A DNA stretch of 24,892 nucleotides from JBHIFE01 sp046760985 (lineage in GTDB: Bacteria > Chloroflexota > Dehalococcoidia > Dehalococcoidales > RBG-16-60-22), in assembly GCA_046760985.1 (NCBI GenBank), contig JBHIFE010000009.1:1-24892 (forward strand). The letters are read 5' to 3'. Each line of letters starts with the position of its first letter. Within the stretch, counting starts at the first letter, position 1. Both the position numbers and the translations under genes were made by a program. Below, piece by piece: positions 6,634-14,431 of this stretch. The notes under the pieces are model-generated. The model made no database searches. It was not told the DNA's origin and saw only the letters and a list, made by a program, of their open reading frames with translations.

Positions 6634-9102
6634 ATGGCTAGCAGATTTGAGAAATTCTCAGAGAGAGCCCGCCGGGTTCTCACCATAGCCCAAGAGGAAG
6701 CGCGACAACTAAACCACAGCTACATTGGTACCGAGCATATTTTGCTTGGCTTGGCGCGTGAGGAGGAGGGGGTAGCGGCTAAGGTTCTTATCAACTTGGG
6801 CGTAAGCTTGAGTAAGGTGCGCTCGGCGGTAGAATTTATCATTGGACGGGGCGAGAAACCGAGTACCGGTGAAACTGGACTTACTCCCAGCGCTAAGAGG
6901 GTCATTGAGCTAGCTATAGACGAGGCGCGTAACCTCGGTCATAGCTATATTGGCACTGAGCACCTTCTATTAGGATTGTTACGTGAGGGAGAAGGGGTAG
7001 CTGCTGGGGTATTAGATAGCCTTGGCATTACCCTAGAAAGGGCACGCACTGAAACTAGTAATGTCCTCAGCCAAGGTGTGTCCCGTCCCAGGCTTACCCG
7101 CGCCACAAGTCGTACCCCGGCTTTGGATCAATTGGGCATTGACCTCACGGCGAAAGCCAGGGAGGGTAAACTTGACCCGGTTATCGGGCGAGTTAAGGAG
7201 ATTGAGCGGGTAATTCAAATCCTCAGCCGCCGAACAAAGAATAATCCGGCTCTTATTGGAGAACCGGGCGTGGGAAAGACGGCAATTGTTGAAGGTTTGG
7301 CTCACCGCATTGTTGCTGGTGATGTCCCGGAGACATTGGAAGATAAGCGGATAGTAGCGCTGGATATGGGAGCACTGGTTGCCGGGACAAAGTACCGGGG
7401 TGAATTTGAAGAACGGGTAAAGAAGATTATTGATGAGATAAAAACGGCGGGAAACTGCGTACTCTTTGTTGATGAGTTCCACACTATGGTTGGTGCTGGA
7501 GCGGCTGAGGGAGCGGTTGATGCGGCTAATATCCTCAAACCATCGCTATCGCGAGGGGAACTGCAATGTATCGGTGCTACCACCCTTGATGATTACCGTA
7601 AATATGTGGAGCGGGACGCAGCTTTAGAGCGCCGCTTCCAGCCAATTGTGGTAGAGGAGCCCACAGTAGAGGAAACGCTGGAGATTCTGCGCGGCATTAA
7701 TGAGCGCTATGAGGAGCACCACCAGCTAAAAATAAGTGATGAGGCGTTAGACTCAGCAACAAAGTTAGCTGCCAGATATATCCCCGACCGTTTTCTGCCG
7801 GATAAGGCTATTGACCTAGTTGATGAAGCAGCGTCAAGGGTAAGGATTAAATACCGAACTATGCCTATCACCTTGAAGGAAGCTAAGCAACTTGCGGATA
7901 TTGTGCGCAAGGAGAAAGACGCTGCCCTGGCGGCACAGGAGTATGACCGTGCTGCCGAACTGCGTGAACGAGAGCTCCAAACTGAGGAAAAGATAAAGAA
8001 ACTGGAAGAAGAGTGGCGGGCTGAGCAGGAACAGGAGGAGGTAGTGGTAAGGGCAGAAAACATCGCCGAAGTGGTGAGTATGTGGACTGGAATCCCAGTG
8101 GTGCAGCTAGCTGAGGATGAAACTAGTCGCTTGCTTAATATGGAAGAGGTGATACACCGGCGTATTATCGGTCAGGATGAGGCGATTGGTACTATTGCTA
8201 AAGCAATAAGGCGAGCCCGAGCCGGGTTAAAGGACCCGAGACGCCCGATAGGTAACTTCATCTTTCTTGGACCAACCGGCGTTGGTAAGACCGAGCTGGT
8301 CAGAGCCCTGGCTGAGTTTATGTTTGGCAGTGAGGATACCCTAATCAGGCTTGACATGTCTGAGTTTATGGAGAAATTTGCCGTATCCCGATTGGTTGGA
8401 GCTCCACCGGGTTATGTTGGCTATGAGGAAGGCGGGCAATTAACTGAGGCAGTAAGGCGCAAGTCATATTGTTGCATACTCCTTGATGAGATTGAGAAGG
8501 CTCACCCTGATGTGTTTAATCTGTTGCTACAAATATTTGACGATGGTCACTTGACCGATGCCAAGGGGCGCCGGGTTGACTTCCGTAATAGCATTATTGT
8601 TATGACCAGTAACGTGGGTGCTGAACTTATCCGGAAAGGCACCACTATTGGTTTTACCTCTCGTAGTGACGAGGGCAAAACCCGGGACGAGGCATACGAG
8701 AAGATGAAAGAGAACTTGCTTAATGAATTGAAGAAAACTTTCCGACCTGAGTTTCTCAATCGGGTTGATGGTGTGGTTGTATTTCATTCTCTGACCAAGG
8801 AGCAGATACGAAAGATAGTTGATTTGATGCTAACCTCAGTAACCCAGCAATTAAGCGAGAAAGGCATAAAGCTGGAGGTAACCGACGCCGCCAAAGATTT
8901 CCTGGGTGAGAAGGGTTACGATGAAGTTTTTGGGGCTCGACCGCTGCGCCGGGTGATTCAGGATATGGTTGAGGATAAGCTTTCAGAGGATTTGCTCCGC
9001 GGTAAATTTAAATCAGGTGATACTGTTTTTGTTGACGTGGAGGAGGGAGAGATAGTAGTTCGCCCAACTACTGTAGGTGCCTTGCTTGGAGATGATAAAT
9101 AG
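6634..9102 (+). CDS. clpC: ATP-dependent Clp protease ATPase subunit ClpC
   Basis: This 822-aa Hsp100 unfoldase feeds proteins to ClpP in the cytoplasm. Two N-terminal Clp repeats are visible, each with a HSYIGTEH run (about residues 27 and 106). AAA domain 1 has Walker A GEPGVGKT (209-216) and Walker B with D280 and E281. A coiled-coil UVR-type middle segment at about 425-470 distinguishes ClpC from ClpA. AAA domain 2 has GPTGVGKT (546-553), Walker B LLDEIEKAHPD (D618), and GAPPGYVGYEEGG upstream of it. Length and domain order are standard. GGAGAGAGGG precedes the ATG at 6634. No ctsR, mcsA or mcsB lies beside it, so it does not have the Firmicutes operon setting. The adaptor is unknown. It has its own promoter directly after the 5S gene. 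Confidence 0.97.
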   Translation: MASRFEKFSERARRVLTIAQEEARQLNHSYIGTEHILLGLAREEEGVAAKVLINLGVSLSKVRSAVEFIIGRGEKPSTGETGLTPSAKRVIELAIDEARNLGHSYIGTEHLLLGLLREGEGVAAGVLDSLGITLERARTETSNVLSQGVSRPRLTRATSRTPALDQLGIDLTAKAREGKLDPVIGRVKEIERVIQILSRRTKNNPALIGEPGVGKTAIVEGLAHRIVAGDVPETLEDKRIVALDMGALVAGTKYRGEFEERVKKIIDEIKTAGNCVLFVDEFHTMVGAGAAEGAVDAANILKPSLSRGELQCIGATTLDDYRKYVERDAALERRFQPIVVEEPTVEETLEILRGINERYEEHHQLKISDEALDSATKLAARYIPDRFLPDKAIDLVDEAASRVRIKYRTMPITLKEAKQLADIVRKEKDAALAAQEYDRAAELRERELQTEEKIKKLEEEWRAEQEQEEVVVRAENIAEVVSMWTGIPVVQLAEDETSRLLNMEEVIHRRIIGQDEAIGTIAKAIRRARAGLKDPRRPIGNFIFLGPTGVGKTELVRALAEFMFGSEDTLIRLDMSEFMEKFAVSRLVGAPPGYVGYEEGGQLTEAVRRKSYCCILLDEIEKAHPDVFNLLLQIFDDGHLTDAKGRRVDFRNSIIVMTSNVGAELIRKGTTIGFTSRSDEGKTRDEAYEKMKENLLNELKKTFRPEFLNRVDGVVVFHSLTKEQIRKIVDLMLTSVTQQLSEKGIKLEVTDAAKDFLGEKGYDEVFGARPLRRVIQDMVEDKLSEDLLRGKFKSGDTVFVDVEEGEIVVRPTTVGALLGDDK

Positions 9103-9110
9103 TCTATAAT
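9082..9110 (+). promoter_or_regulatory. Promoter of the biotinyl/decarboxylase genes, inside the end of clpC
   Basis: TTGCTT (9082-9087), a 17-nt spacer and a perfect TATAAT (9105-9110) lie across the clpC stop codon. The start near 9117 gives a leader of about 104 nt with a hairpin at 9138-9175. Confidence 0.5.
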
Positions 9111-9137
9111 TGGCTCACAGGTTAGCTTTTTGTATCT

Positions 9138-9180
9138 AAGGGTGGTGGAAACTAGAAGAGGAAGCAACCGCCCTTTTAAT
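9138..9180 (+). terminator. Weak terminator or leader hairpin after clpC
   Basis: AAGGGTGGT (9138-9146) pairs with ACCGCCCTT (9167-9175), nine pairs with one wobble, and is followed by TTAAT. It could end clpC transcripts. Because a promoter lies before it, it may also attenuate the next gene. The T-tract is short. Confidence 0.35.
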
Positions 9181-9220
9181 TCGTCAGAGAGGTGACAATA
9201 CCAAGAAAGGAGCTTGAGAA

Positions 9221-9442
9221 TTGCCACAAGAGACTATAGAGGTTCCCATAACTGGTAAGATTATTAGTGTAAATGTCAAAGTTGGGGATCAGGTTCAAGA
9301 GGGTGATACAATCTGCTTACTAGAGTCAATGAAGATGGAGAACCCTATTTTGGCTCCGGTAGGTGGTACTATTACTAAATTGGAGGTTACCCCTGATAAA
9401 ACAGTTAAGCCGGGCGATATAGTCGCTGTTATTGAATATTAG
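9221..9442 (+). CDS. Biotinyl-domain (biotin carboxyl carrier) protein of a Na+-pumping decarboxylase
   Basis: This 73-aa protein is little more than one biotinyl domain. It carries CO2 on biotin between a carboxyltransferase and the membrane beta subunit. The biotin attachment site is ESMKMENP with the modified lysine at K38 (consensus EAMKM). PVGGTITKLEV and GDTICLLES are the flanking hammerhead strands. The start is TTG at 9221, with AAGGAG at 9207-9212 eight nt upstream; no ATG fits the domain start. The Pro/Ala-rich linker and carboxyltransferase domain found in long OadA or GcdC proteins are absent. The 50-aa membrane subunit (9578) and the beta subunit (9746) follow. The decarboxylase acid substrate (methylmalonyl-CoA, oxaloacetate, glutaconyl-CoA) cannot be told from this gene. 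Confidence 0.88.
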   Translation: MPQETIEVPITGKIISVNVKVGDQVQEGDTICLLESMKMENPILAPVGGTITKLEVTPDKTVKPGDIVAVIEY

Positions 9443-9577
9443 AAAGCTGGTAGTTCGTGTTCGTTCTTTTTGAAATTAGGCGTCACTTTTTACTAGAGCA
9501 ACCGGTTGAGGCTACTTATTCGGCGGACTCTAATCTACCTGGGAATTGCCCAAAATTCTTGATTACTTCAGGATAAA

Positions 9578-9730
9578 ATGGTAATAAATTCGTTGCTCTT
9601 TGCCCTATTAGCTTACGGCGTCGCCATAATCATTGCGATATGTGTTGCCCTGATTATTAAATTTATCGGTCTAATTGTTCAGAGAGGAGGAAAACGGGCT
9701 GATGCGGGTAGTGCTAAACAAGAGAGTTAG
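9578..9730 (+). CDS. OadG-like gamma subunit of a Na+-pumping decarboxylase (small membrane protein)
   Basis: This 50-aa ORF starts with ATG at 9578 and ends with TAG at 9728-9730. CAGGA lies about five nt before the start. One long hydrophobic span runs from about residue 6 to 34, beginning LLFALLAYGVAIII and ending with KFIGLIV. A basic, polar tail (QRGGKRADAG) follows and would be cytoplasmic. Size, one N-terminal helix, and its place between the biotinyl protein and the beta subunit match gamma/delta subunits (OadG, MmdD, GcdD) that anchor the complex. Sequence identity in this family is low, so the assignment rests mainly on topology and context. The beta gene begins 15 nt later. Confidence 0.72.
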   Translation: MVINSLLFALLAYGVAIIIAICVALIIKFIGLIVQRGGKRADAGSAKQES

Positions 9731-9745
9731 AGGTGGTCACTACCT

Positions 9746-10978
9746 ATGCTGATATTGCAGTTATTCCAAGGTATCTACACCTTCTTCTTGACTGAGCCCA
9801 GCATTGCTTTTGCCAGATTATTTCTGGTAGCCCTTGGTTTCCTCTTTGTTTTCCTCTCCTATAAGAAAATCCTGGAGCCGCTGATAATGCTCCCCTTGGG
9901 AATCGGGATGATAGCGGTGAACGGCGGTCTCATGGTAATGGAGGCGGAAACTGCTCAGCTGGGCAATCTGTTCATAAACCCCTTAGCTGGTAACGTTGAA
10001 GAGATAATGTACTATCTGCAAATAGACTTCCTTCAGCCAGTTTACACCTTCACTTTCAGTAATGGGTTAATCGCCTGTCTTGTTTTCATGGGTATTGGTG
10101 CCATAACTGACATTGACATTTTGATAGCTAAACCCTATATGAGCCTCTTTCTAGCCATATGTGCTGAGCTTGGAACTATGGCTACTCTGCCTATAGCCAT
10201 GGCGATGGGGCTAGCCCCCCATGAGTCAGCGGCGATTGCTCTGGTTGGCGGTGCCGATGGACCCATGGTTCTTTACGGTTCCATCATGCTGGCTAGAGAC
10301 CTATTTGTACCTATCACTGTTGTTGCCTATGTTTATCTCGGGGTCTGTTATGCTGGTTATCCCTTCCTAGCCAGAATCATACCAAGAAGGCTACGAGCAA
10401 TAGAAATGGATTGGCGCACCATACCCCAGGTATCTTCGGGATCAAAGTTTGCCTTTGCCATTGCTACTGCCACTCTGCTATGCGTGCTCTTCCCGGTAGC
10501 GGCTCCCCTGTTTGCTTCTTTCTTTGTCGGTTTAGCCATCAAAGAGGCGGGAGTCCTGAGATTTATTGAATTCTTGTCAGGACCACTGCTGTATGGGGCT
10601 ACATTTTTCCTCGGTTTTACCTTGGGCGCTTTACTTGGTGTGGATATCATCCTGGACCCAAAGGTGCTGCTCCTGCTGATTCTGGGAGTAATCGCGCTTA
10701 CCCTTTCCGGTCTGGGCGGAATCGCTGGTGGCTTAATCTACAGCAAGATAACCAAAGAACCGTTTAACCCCTTGATTGGCATCGCCGCCGTGTCCTGTGT
10801 GCCGACAACGGCTAAAGTAGCGCAAAAATGCGCAGTTCAGGTAAACAAAAGGGCGATGATTTTGCCGTTTGCCATGGGTCCCTGTGTTGCCGGTGTGATT
10901 ACTACCGCCATTTTCACCGGGATTTATATCACTGGATTTACACCCGGGGGCGTGTTCTTCGGTATGTTTGGCGGGTAA
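9746..10978 (+). CDS. Na+-transporting decarboxylase beta subunit (OadB/GcdB/MmdB family)
   Basis: This 410-aa membrane protein decarboxylates carboxybiotin and couples this to Na+ export. The signature LVGGADGPMVLYGS is present; its D171 corresponds to the essential aspartate in the family's GGADGP motif. NPLAGNVEEIMYYLQ and FMGIGAITDIDILIAKP in the N-terminal half are also characteristic. So is the C-terminal NPLIGIAAVSCVPTTAKVAQ. About ten spans alternate with small loops. AGGTGG at 9731-9736 precedes the ATG at 9746. No carboxyltransferase (alpha) gene is adjacent, so the soluble half of the pump must be encoded elsewhere. A repeat element follows the stop codon. Confidence 0.93.
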   Translation: MLILQLFQGIYTFFLTEPSIAFARLFLVALGFLFVFLSYKKILEPLIMLPLGIGMIAVNGGLMVMEAETAQLGNLFINPLAGNVEEIMYYLQIDFLQPVYTFTFSNGLIACLVFMGIGAITDIDILIAKPYMSLFLAICAELGTMATLPIAMAMGLAPHESAAIALVGGADGPMVLYGSIMLARDLFVPITVVAYVYLGVCYAGYPFLARIIPRRLRAIEMDWRTIPQVSSGSKFAFAIATATLLCVLFPVAAPLFASFFVGLAIKEAGVLRFIEFLSGPLLYGATFFLGFTLGALLGVDIILDPKVLLLLILGVIALTLSGLGGIAGGLIYSKITKEPFNPLIGIAAVSCVPTTAKVAQKCAVQVNKRAMILPFAMGPCVAGVITTAIFTGIYITGFTPGGVFFGMFGG

Positions 10979-10984
10979 GGTTTT

Positions 10985-11121
10985 TATAGTAACTCCATCC
11001 CCCTCTGTCCCCATTGATAAGGGGAAGGGGAAAGTTTTATGAGAGGGGCGAAGCCCCTCTTTCTTTTTCTCCCCCTCTCCTTTGACACCTCGTAAGGAGA
11101 GGGGGATAAAGGGGGTGAGGT
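10985..11121. repeat. Dispersed palindromic G/C-rich repeat, copy 3
   Basis: The gap between the beta subunit and radA holds CCCCATTGATAAGGGG (about 11010-11025), AGAGGGG-CGAAG-CCCCTCT (11043-11061), and CTCCTT/AAGGAG within 11075-11105. It ends with GATAAAGGGGGTGAGG. It shares modules with the other copies and has no ORF. Confidence 0.75.
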
Positions 11122-11197
11122 AGATAAAAACCTACAGGAGAATAGTCGCCAGACATTTGCTCTTGCCTTATTGCTTAAAATCAGGTAAAGTCAATTT

Positions 11198-12571
11198 GTG
11201 GGCAAGTCAGATAAAAGGACTATTTTTGTCTGCCAGCAATGCGGCAAGGAGAGCCCGAAATGGCTGGGACGCTGCCCTGACTGTCAGCAGTGGAACAGCT
11301 TTGCTGAAACGGTGGTAACTGCTCCGGTGGCTCCGTCTCGTCCTGTTCCTCTGACTAGCCCGCCTCAGGAACTATCTCGGGTAACTATTGAGGCAACCGA
11401 CCGCTTCCCCCTTTCGCTGGGTGAGTTTAACCGGGTGCTCGGGGGCGGACTGGTATCTGGCTCCTTAGTGCTTATCAGTGGTGACCCTGGTATTGGTAAA
11501 TCTACTCTTTTGCTTCAAGCTTCCGCTTCAGTAGCGCAGGACAAGGGTGGCAAGGTGGTCTATATTTCTGGTGAAGAGACGCAGCACCAGATTAAGCTGA
11601 GGTCAGAGCGTCTGGAGGTAAAGGGAGAGAGGCTTTACCTTCTGGCGGAAACTGACCTTGAAGTTATCCTAAATCAGATTGAGCAGTTGTCACCAAGTCT
11701 GGTGGTCATTGACTCTATTCAAACCGTTTATATCCCTGAGCTGGATGCCACCCCAGGCAGCGTAACCCAGGTACGAGAGTGCACTCTGAAACTTATGCAA
11801 TGGGCAAAGCTTAACGCTGTGCCCATTTTCATTGCCGGACATGTAACTAAGGATGGCACTATTGCCGGACCCCGGGTTCTGGAGCATATTGTTGATGTGG
11901 TGCTCTACCTTGAGGGCGAGCCGTTTAGTGCCTATCGGTTACTGCGCTGTGTGAAAAATCGCTTTGGCTCGACTAATGAGGTCGGTGTCTTTGAGATGAA
12001 GGGGCAGGGTCTGGTTGAGGTGGATAATCCGTCGCGGGCATTTCTCTCCCAGCGGTGGGGTGAGGCTATGGGCTCGACGGTAGTGCCTACCCTTGAAGGT
12101 AGCCGACCCCTACTGGTAGAGATTCAAGCCCTGACCACCCCTACCAGCTTTGGCTTACCCCGGCGCACAGCTAACGGTGTTGATTTTAATCGGTTACTGC
12201 TAATTACAGCAGTACTTACCAAGCGTGTTGGTCTAAGACTTGGTAATCAGGACATTATCGTTAATGTTACCGGTGGGCTTAAGATAGGAGAGCCGGCGGC
12301 TGACTTGGGCATTGCCCTGTCTATTGCCTCCAGCTTCCGTGATGTGGGGGTTGACCCTAGCCTGGTGGTGGTAGGGGAGGTGGGGTTGAGTGGTGAATTA
12401 AGGGCTGTTTCTCAGCTGGAGAGAAGGGTAGCTGAAGCCACTAGACTTGGTTTTAAGCGCTGCCTGGTGCCTAAAGTTGGCGCTAGGGTTAGTGCAAAGG
12501 ATGTGGAGCTTATACCGGTCAGCACCTTACGGGAAGCGGTAGGGGTGGGGCTGGTGAGGGGTTCTAAGTAA
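11198..12571 (+). CDS. radA: DNA repair protein RadA/Sms
   Basis: This 457-aa RecA-like ATPase drives branch migration in recombinational repair. The N-terminal zinc finger is CQQC (12-15) plus CPDC (26-29). Walker A is GDPGIGKS (residues 95-102). The family-defining KNRFG motif is at 253-257. The C-terminal third is the Lon-protease-like domain without obvious catalytic residues, ending in the typical REAVGVGL. Length matches bacterial RadA. The GTG at 11198 is the only start that keeps the finger intact, and its ribosome binding site is weak. The 3' end overlaps the convergent cupin gene by 8 nt. Confidence 0.96.
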   Translation: MGKSDKRTIFVCQQCGKESPKWLGRCPDCQQWNSFAETVVTAPVAPSRPVPLTSPPQELSRVTIEATDRFPLSLGEFNRVLGGGLVSGSLVLISGDPGIGKSTLLLQASASVAQDKGGKVVYISGEETQHQIKLRSERLEVKGERLYLLAETDLEVILNQIEQLSPSLVVIDSIQTVYIPELDATPGSVTQVRECTLKLMQWAKLNAVPIFIAGHVTKDGTIAGPRVLEHIVDVVLYLEGEPFSAYRLLRCVKNRFGSTNEVGVFEMKGQGLVEVDNPSRAFLSQRWGEAMGSTVVPTLEGSRPLLVEIQALTTPTSFGLPRRTANGVDFNRLLLITAVLTKRVGLRLGNQDIIVNVTGGLKIGEPAADLGIALSIASSFRDVGVDPSLVVVGEVGLSGELRAVSQLERRVAEATRLGFKRCLVPKVGARVSAKDVELIPVSTLREAVGVGLVRGSK

Positions 12572-12893
12572 GTAGCGGGATGAGACAGATAAAGCGAAGG
12601 GGTTCATTACTGTTATTGGCAAAGCAGTGATGCTCATTAGGAGGGACAAAAACAACGCTGCCCGCGGCTATTTGAGTTTCTTCCTGCTCACCAATCACCA
12701 CTCCCCGACCAGAAAGAATATATACTTCGTGTTCCCAGGAGTGAGAATGAGATGGGGTTGAGCTACCCGGCTCAACTTCAAAGACACGCATACAGAAATT
12801 TGGGGCACCATCATCAGCGTTAATAACCTCGCGCTTAGTTACGCCGGGTAGTTCCTGAATAGGTTTAACCTCACTATAGTTACAGACTTTTAT
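12564..12893 (-). CDS. Small cupin-domain protein, likely ATA start
   Basis: This 110-aa single cupin barrel binds a metal. Motif 1 is SHSHSWEHEVYILSGRG and motif 2 is FVPPNEHHCFANN, giving the usual three His and one Glu ligands. The family start resembles xIKVCNYSEVKPIQEL, then APNFCMRVFEVEPGS. The first in-frame ATG is at 12791, inside the barrel, which would drop about 34 conserved-looking residues. The frame is open farther upstream but has no ATG, GTG or TTG before the in-frame TGA. A strong GGGGAGGT (12908-12901) lies seven nt before an ATA at 12893. An extended -10 sits just upstream, so I place the start at that ATA. The substrate is unknown; relatives include sugar- or aromatic-binding and regulatory cupins. 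Confidence 0.8.
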   Translation of the reverse strand: MKVCNYSEVKPIQELPGVTKREVINADDGAPNFCMRVFEVEPGSSTPSHSHSWEHEVYILSGRGVVIGEQEETQIAAGSVVFVPPNEHHCFANNSNEPLRFICLIPLLT

Positions 12894-12923
12894 TATATTT
12901 ACCTCCCCATAGATAGCTACCCT

Positions 12924-12932
12924 ATTATATCA
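12924..12932 (-). promoter_or_regulatory. Cupin gene promoter (extended -10)
   Basis: On the minus strand, TGATATAAT (12932-12924) is a full extended -10. No good -35 was found. The start near 12917 gives a leader of about 24 nt containing the ribosome binding site, which fits translation from the ATA at 12893. Confidence 0.6.
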
Positions 12933-12956
12933 TGTTCTAATCCACACTTAACTTGT

Positions 12957-13196
12957 TTGAGAAGGTGACGCCCCTCTTAGACACTCCTATGGGAATATCC
13001 GGTGCTGGCACCCCTTTTCGCAGGCTACTCCCCTTGTGGAGAGGGATTAAATCCCCCTTAGTCCCCCTTTACAAAAGGGGGAAACTAACTTTTCCCTTTC
13101 CTAAAGGGAGTTTTAGAGGGACGAAGTCCCTCTCTCACTACTTTCTCTTCCACTTGTTAAGGGGAAGGGGAACGAAGGGGGGTGAGGTTACTAAAA
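12957..13196. repeat. Dispersed palindromic G/C-rich repeat, copy 4
   Basis: The 376-nt gap between the divergent cupin and ispD genes is mostly this element. It contains CCCCCTTT-AC-AAAAGGGGG (about 13063-13081), TCCCTTT/AAAGGGA (about 13092-13108), AGGGA-CGAAG-TCCCT (13117-13131), and an end similar to copy 3 (AAGGGGGGTGAGG). A 27-nt block at about 13106-13132 matches copy 1 except for two compensating bases. No gene is seen here. Confidence 0.75.
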
Positions 13197-13246
13197 ACCC
13201 TTGTTCTAGTTCACTTATTACGTAATAGTAGATGTAACACTGGTTT

Positions 13247-13257
13247 TGCTTTATAAT
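13247..13257 (+). promoter_or_regulatory. Candidate ispD promoter (-10)
   Basis: TGCTTTATAAT ends in a perfect TATAAT (13252-13257) with no clear -35. Transcription would begin near 13264, only about six nt before the ispD ATG, so the mRNA would be almost leaderless. Confidence 0.4.
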
Positions 13258-13269
13258 CTAGTCAGGCAA

Positions 13270-13956
13270 ATGGATGAGCAGCAAAAAGTAGGTGCAGTTA
13301 TTGTGGCGGCTGGGGAGAGTCGGCGGATGGGTGGGATAGACAAGGTTTTTACCTTACTGGGGGGCAAGCCTATTCTAATGCGGGCGACTCAACCCTTTCA
13401 GAAATGTCGTCTGGTTGATCAGATAGTGGTGGTGGTGGGCGGGGGAAAGGAGGAGCAATGCCGGCAGATGATACCTGAGGAGGAATGGTCTAAGGTAAGC
13501 AATATTTGTGCCGGGGGCAGACGGCGCCAAGATTCAGTAGCTGCGGGACTGAGTTTGCTTAATGGGTGTCACTGGGTGATAATTCATGACGGTGCCCGAC
13601 CATTGGTCACTGTGGACTTGATTGAGCGTGGACTGGAGGCGGCTAAGGAGACCGGAGCCGCTGTAGCCGCTGTTCCGGTTAAAGATACCATTAAGGTTGC
13701 CGGAGACGATAGAATAGTGCACCAGACGCCACCACGTCAAAATCTATGGGCAGTGCAGACGCCACAAGTATTTCGCATTGACCTAATAACTGAGGCTTAT
13801 TCTGGGACAAGCGGTGATGTCACTGATGATGCCTCACTGGTAGAGCAGCTGGGCTACAAAGTCAAACTCTACATGGGTTCTTATGATAATATAAAGGTAA
13901 CTACCTCCGATGACCTGGTTTTAGCTGAGCTCCTGTGGCAAAAATATGAACAGTAA
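13270..13956 (+). CDS. ispD: 2-C-methyl-D-erythritol 4-phosphate cytidylyltransferase
   Basis: This enzyme couples CTP to MEP to make CDP-ME in the non-mevalonate isoprenoid pathway. The nucleotide-binding start is VGAVIVAAGESRRMGG (from about residue 7), and HDGARPLV has its Asp at residue 107. VPVKDTIK and the C-terminal TTSDDLVLAE are also family features. The usual PK after the RM motif is replaced by DKVF, a common variation. The ATG at 13270 gives 228 aa, the usual length. A TTG at 13246 would add eight residues but overlaps the TATAAT at 13252, so I reject it. The 3' end overlaps ispF by 11 nt. Confidence 0.94.
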   Translation: MDEQQKVGAVIVAAGESRRMGGIDKVFTLLGGKPILMRATQPFQKCRLVDQIVVVVGGGKEEQCRQMIPEEEWSKVSNICAGGRRRQDSVAAGLSLLNGCHWVIIHDGARPLVTVDLIERGLEAAKETGAAVAAVPVKDTIKVAGDDRIVHQTPPRQNLWAVQTPQVFRIDLITEAYSGTSGDVTDDASLVEQLGYKVKLYMGSYDNIKVTTSDDLVLAELLWQKYEQ

Positions 13957-14431
13957 ATTGCGTGTTGGCATTGGCTATGACGTCCATTCTTTGGCTCCGG
14001 GACGCCGGCTGGTGCTCGGGGGAATAGAGATACCCTTTGATAAGGGGCTTGGCGGCTGGAGTGATGCTGATGTATTAACCCATGCCATTATTGATGCCCT
14101 GCTGGGGGCGGCAGCTTTGGGGGACATAGGCAGCCATTTCCCGCCCGGTGAGCCTGAATATAAGGATATTTCCAGCCTGGTTCTGCTTAAAAGAGTAAGG
14201 GACAAGCTGGCTGAAAATGGCTGGAAGGTGAATAATGTGGATGCTATCATCTTGGCAGAAAGACCAAAGTTGAGAGATTTCATTGACCAGATGCGACAAC
14301 AACTCAGCCAGACACTGGGTATCCATATTAGTCAGGTGAGTGTCAAGGCTAGCACTTCAGACCAGTTGGGTTTTATTGGTCGAGGTGAAGGAATAGCCAC
14401 TTATGCTGCAGCTACAGTAGAGGAAAAATGA
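13946..14431 (+). CDS. ispF: 2-C-methyl-D-erythritol 2,4-cyclodiphosphate synthase
   Basis: This 161-aa enzyme converts CDP-ME 2-phosphate to MEcPP with loss of CMP in the MEP pathway. It acts as a trimer with zinc at each active site. The zinc ligands D12, H14 and H46 are in place within GYDVHSL and DADVLTHAIIDALLGA. DIGSHFPP follows, and the C-terminal SVKASTSDQLGFIGRGEGIA completes the signature. It overlaps ispD by 11 nt upstream and cysS by 4 nt (ATGA) downstream, so it is translated as part of one unit. IspD and IspF act in the same route with IspE between them; ispE is not in this window. Confidence 0.96.
   Translation: MNSKLRVGIGYDVHSLAPGRRLVLGGIEIPFDKGLGGWSDADVLTHAIIDALLGAAALGDIGSHFPPGEPEYKDISSLVLLKRVRDKLAENGWKVNNVDAIILAERPKLRDFIDQMRQQLSQTLGIHISQVSVKASTSDQLGFIGRGEGIATYAAATVEEK

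Noticed and set aside
7033..7482. A 149-aa minus-strand ORF within clpC
   Set aside because: It is antisense to conserved AAA+ motifs, which constrain the sequence; a shadow frame.
12953..13225. A 90-aa plus-strand ORF in repeat copy 4
   Set aside because: It consists of translated repeat modules with low-complexity composition and no start signals.
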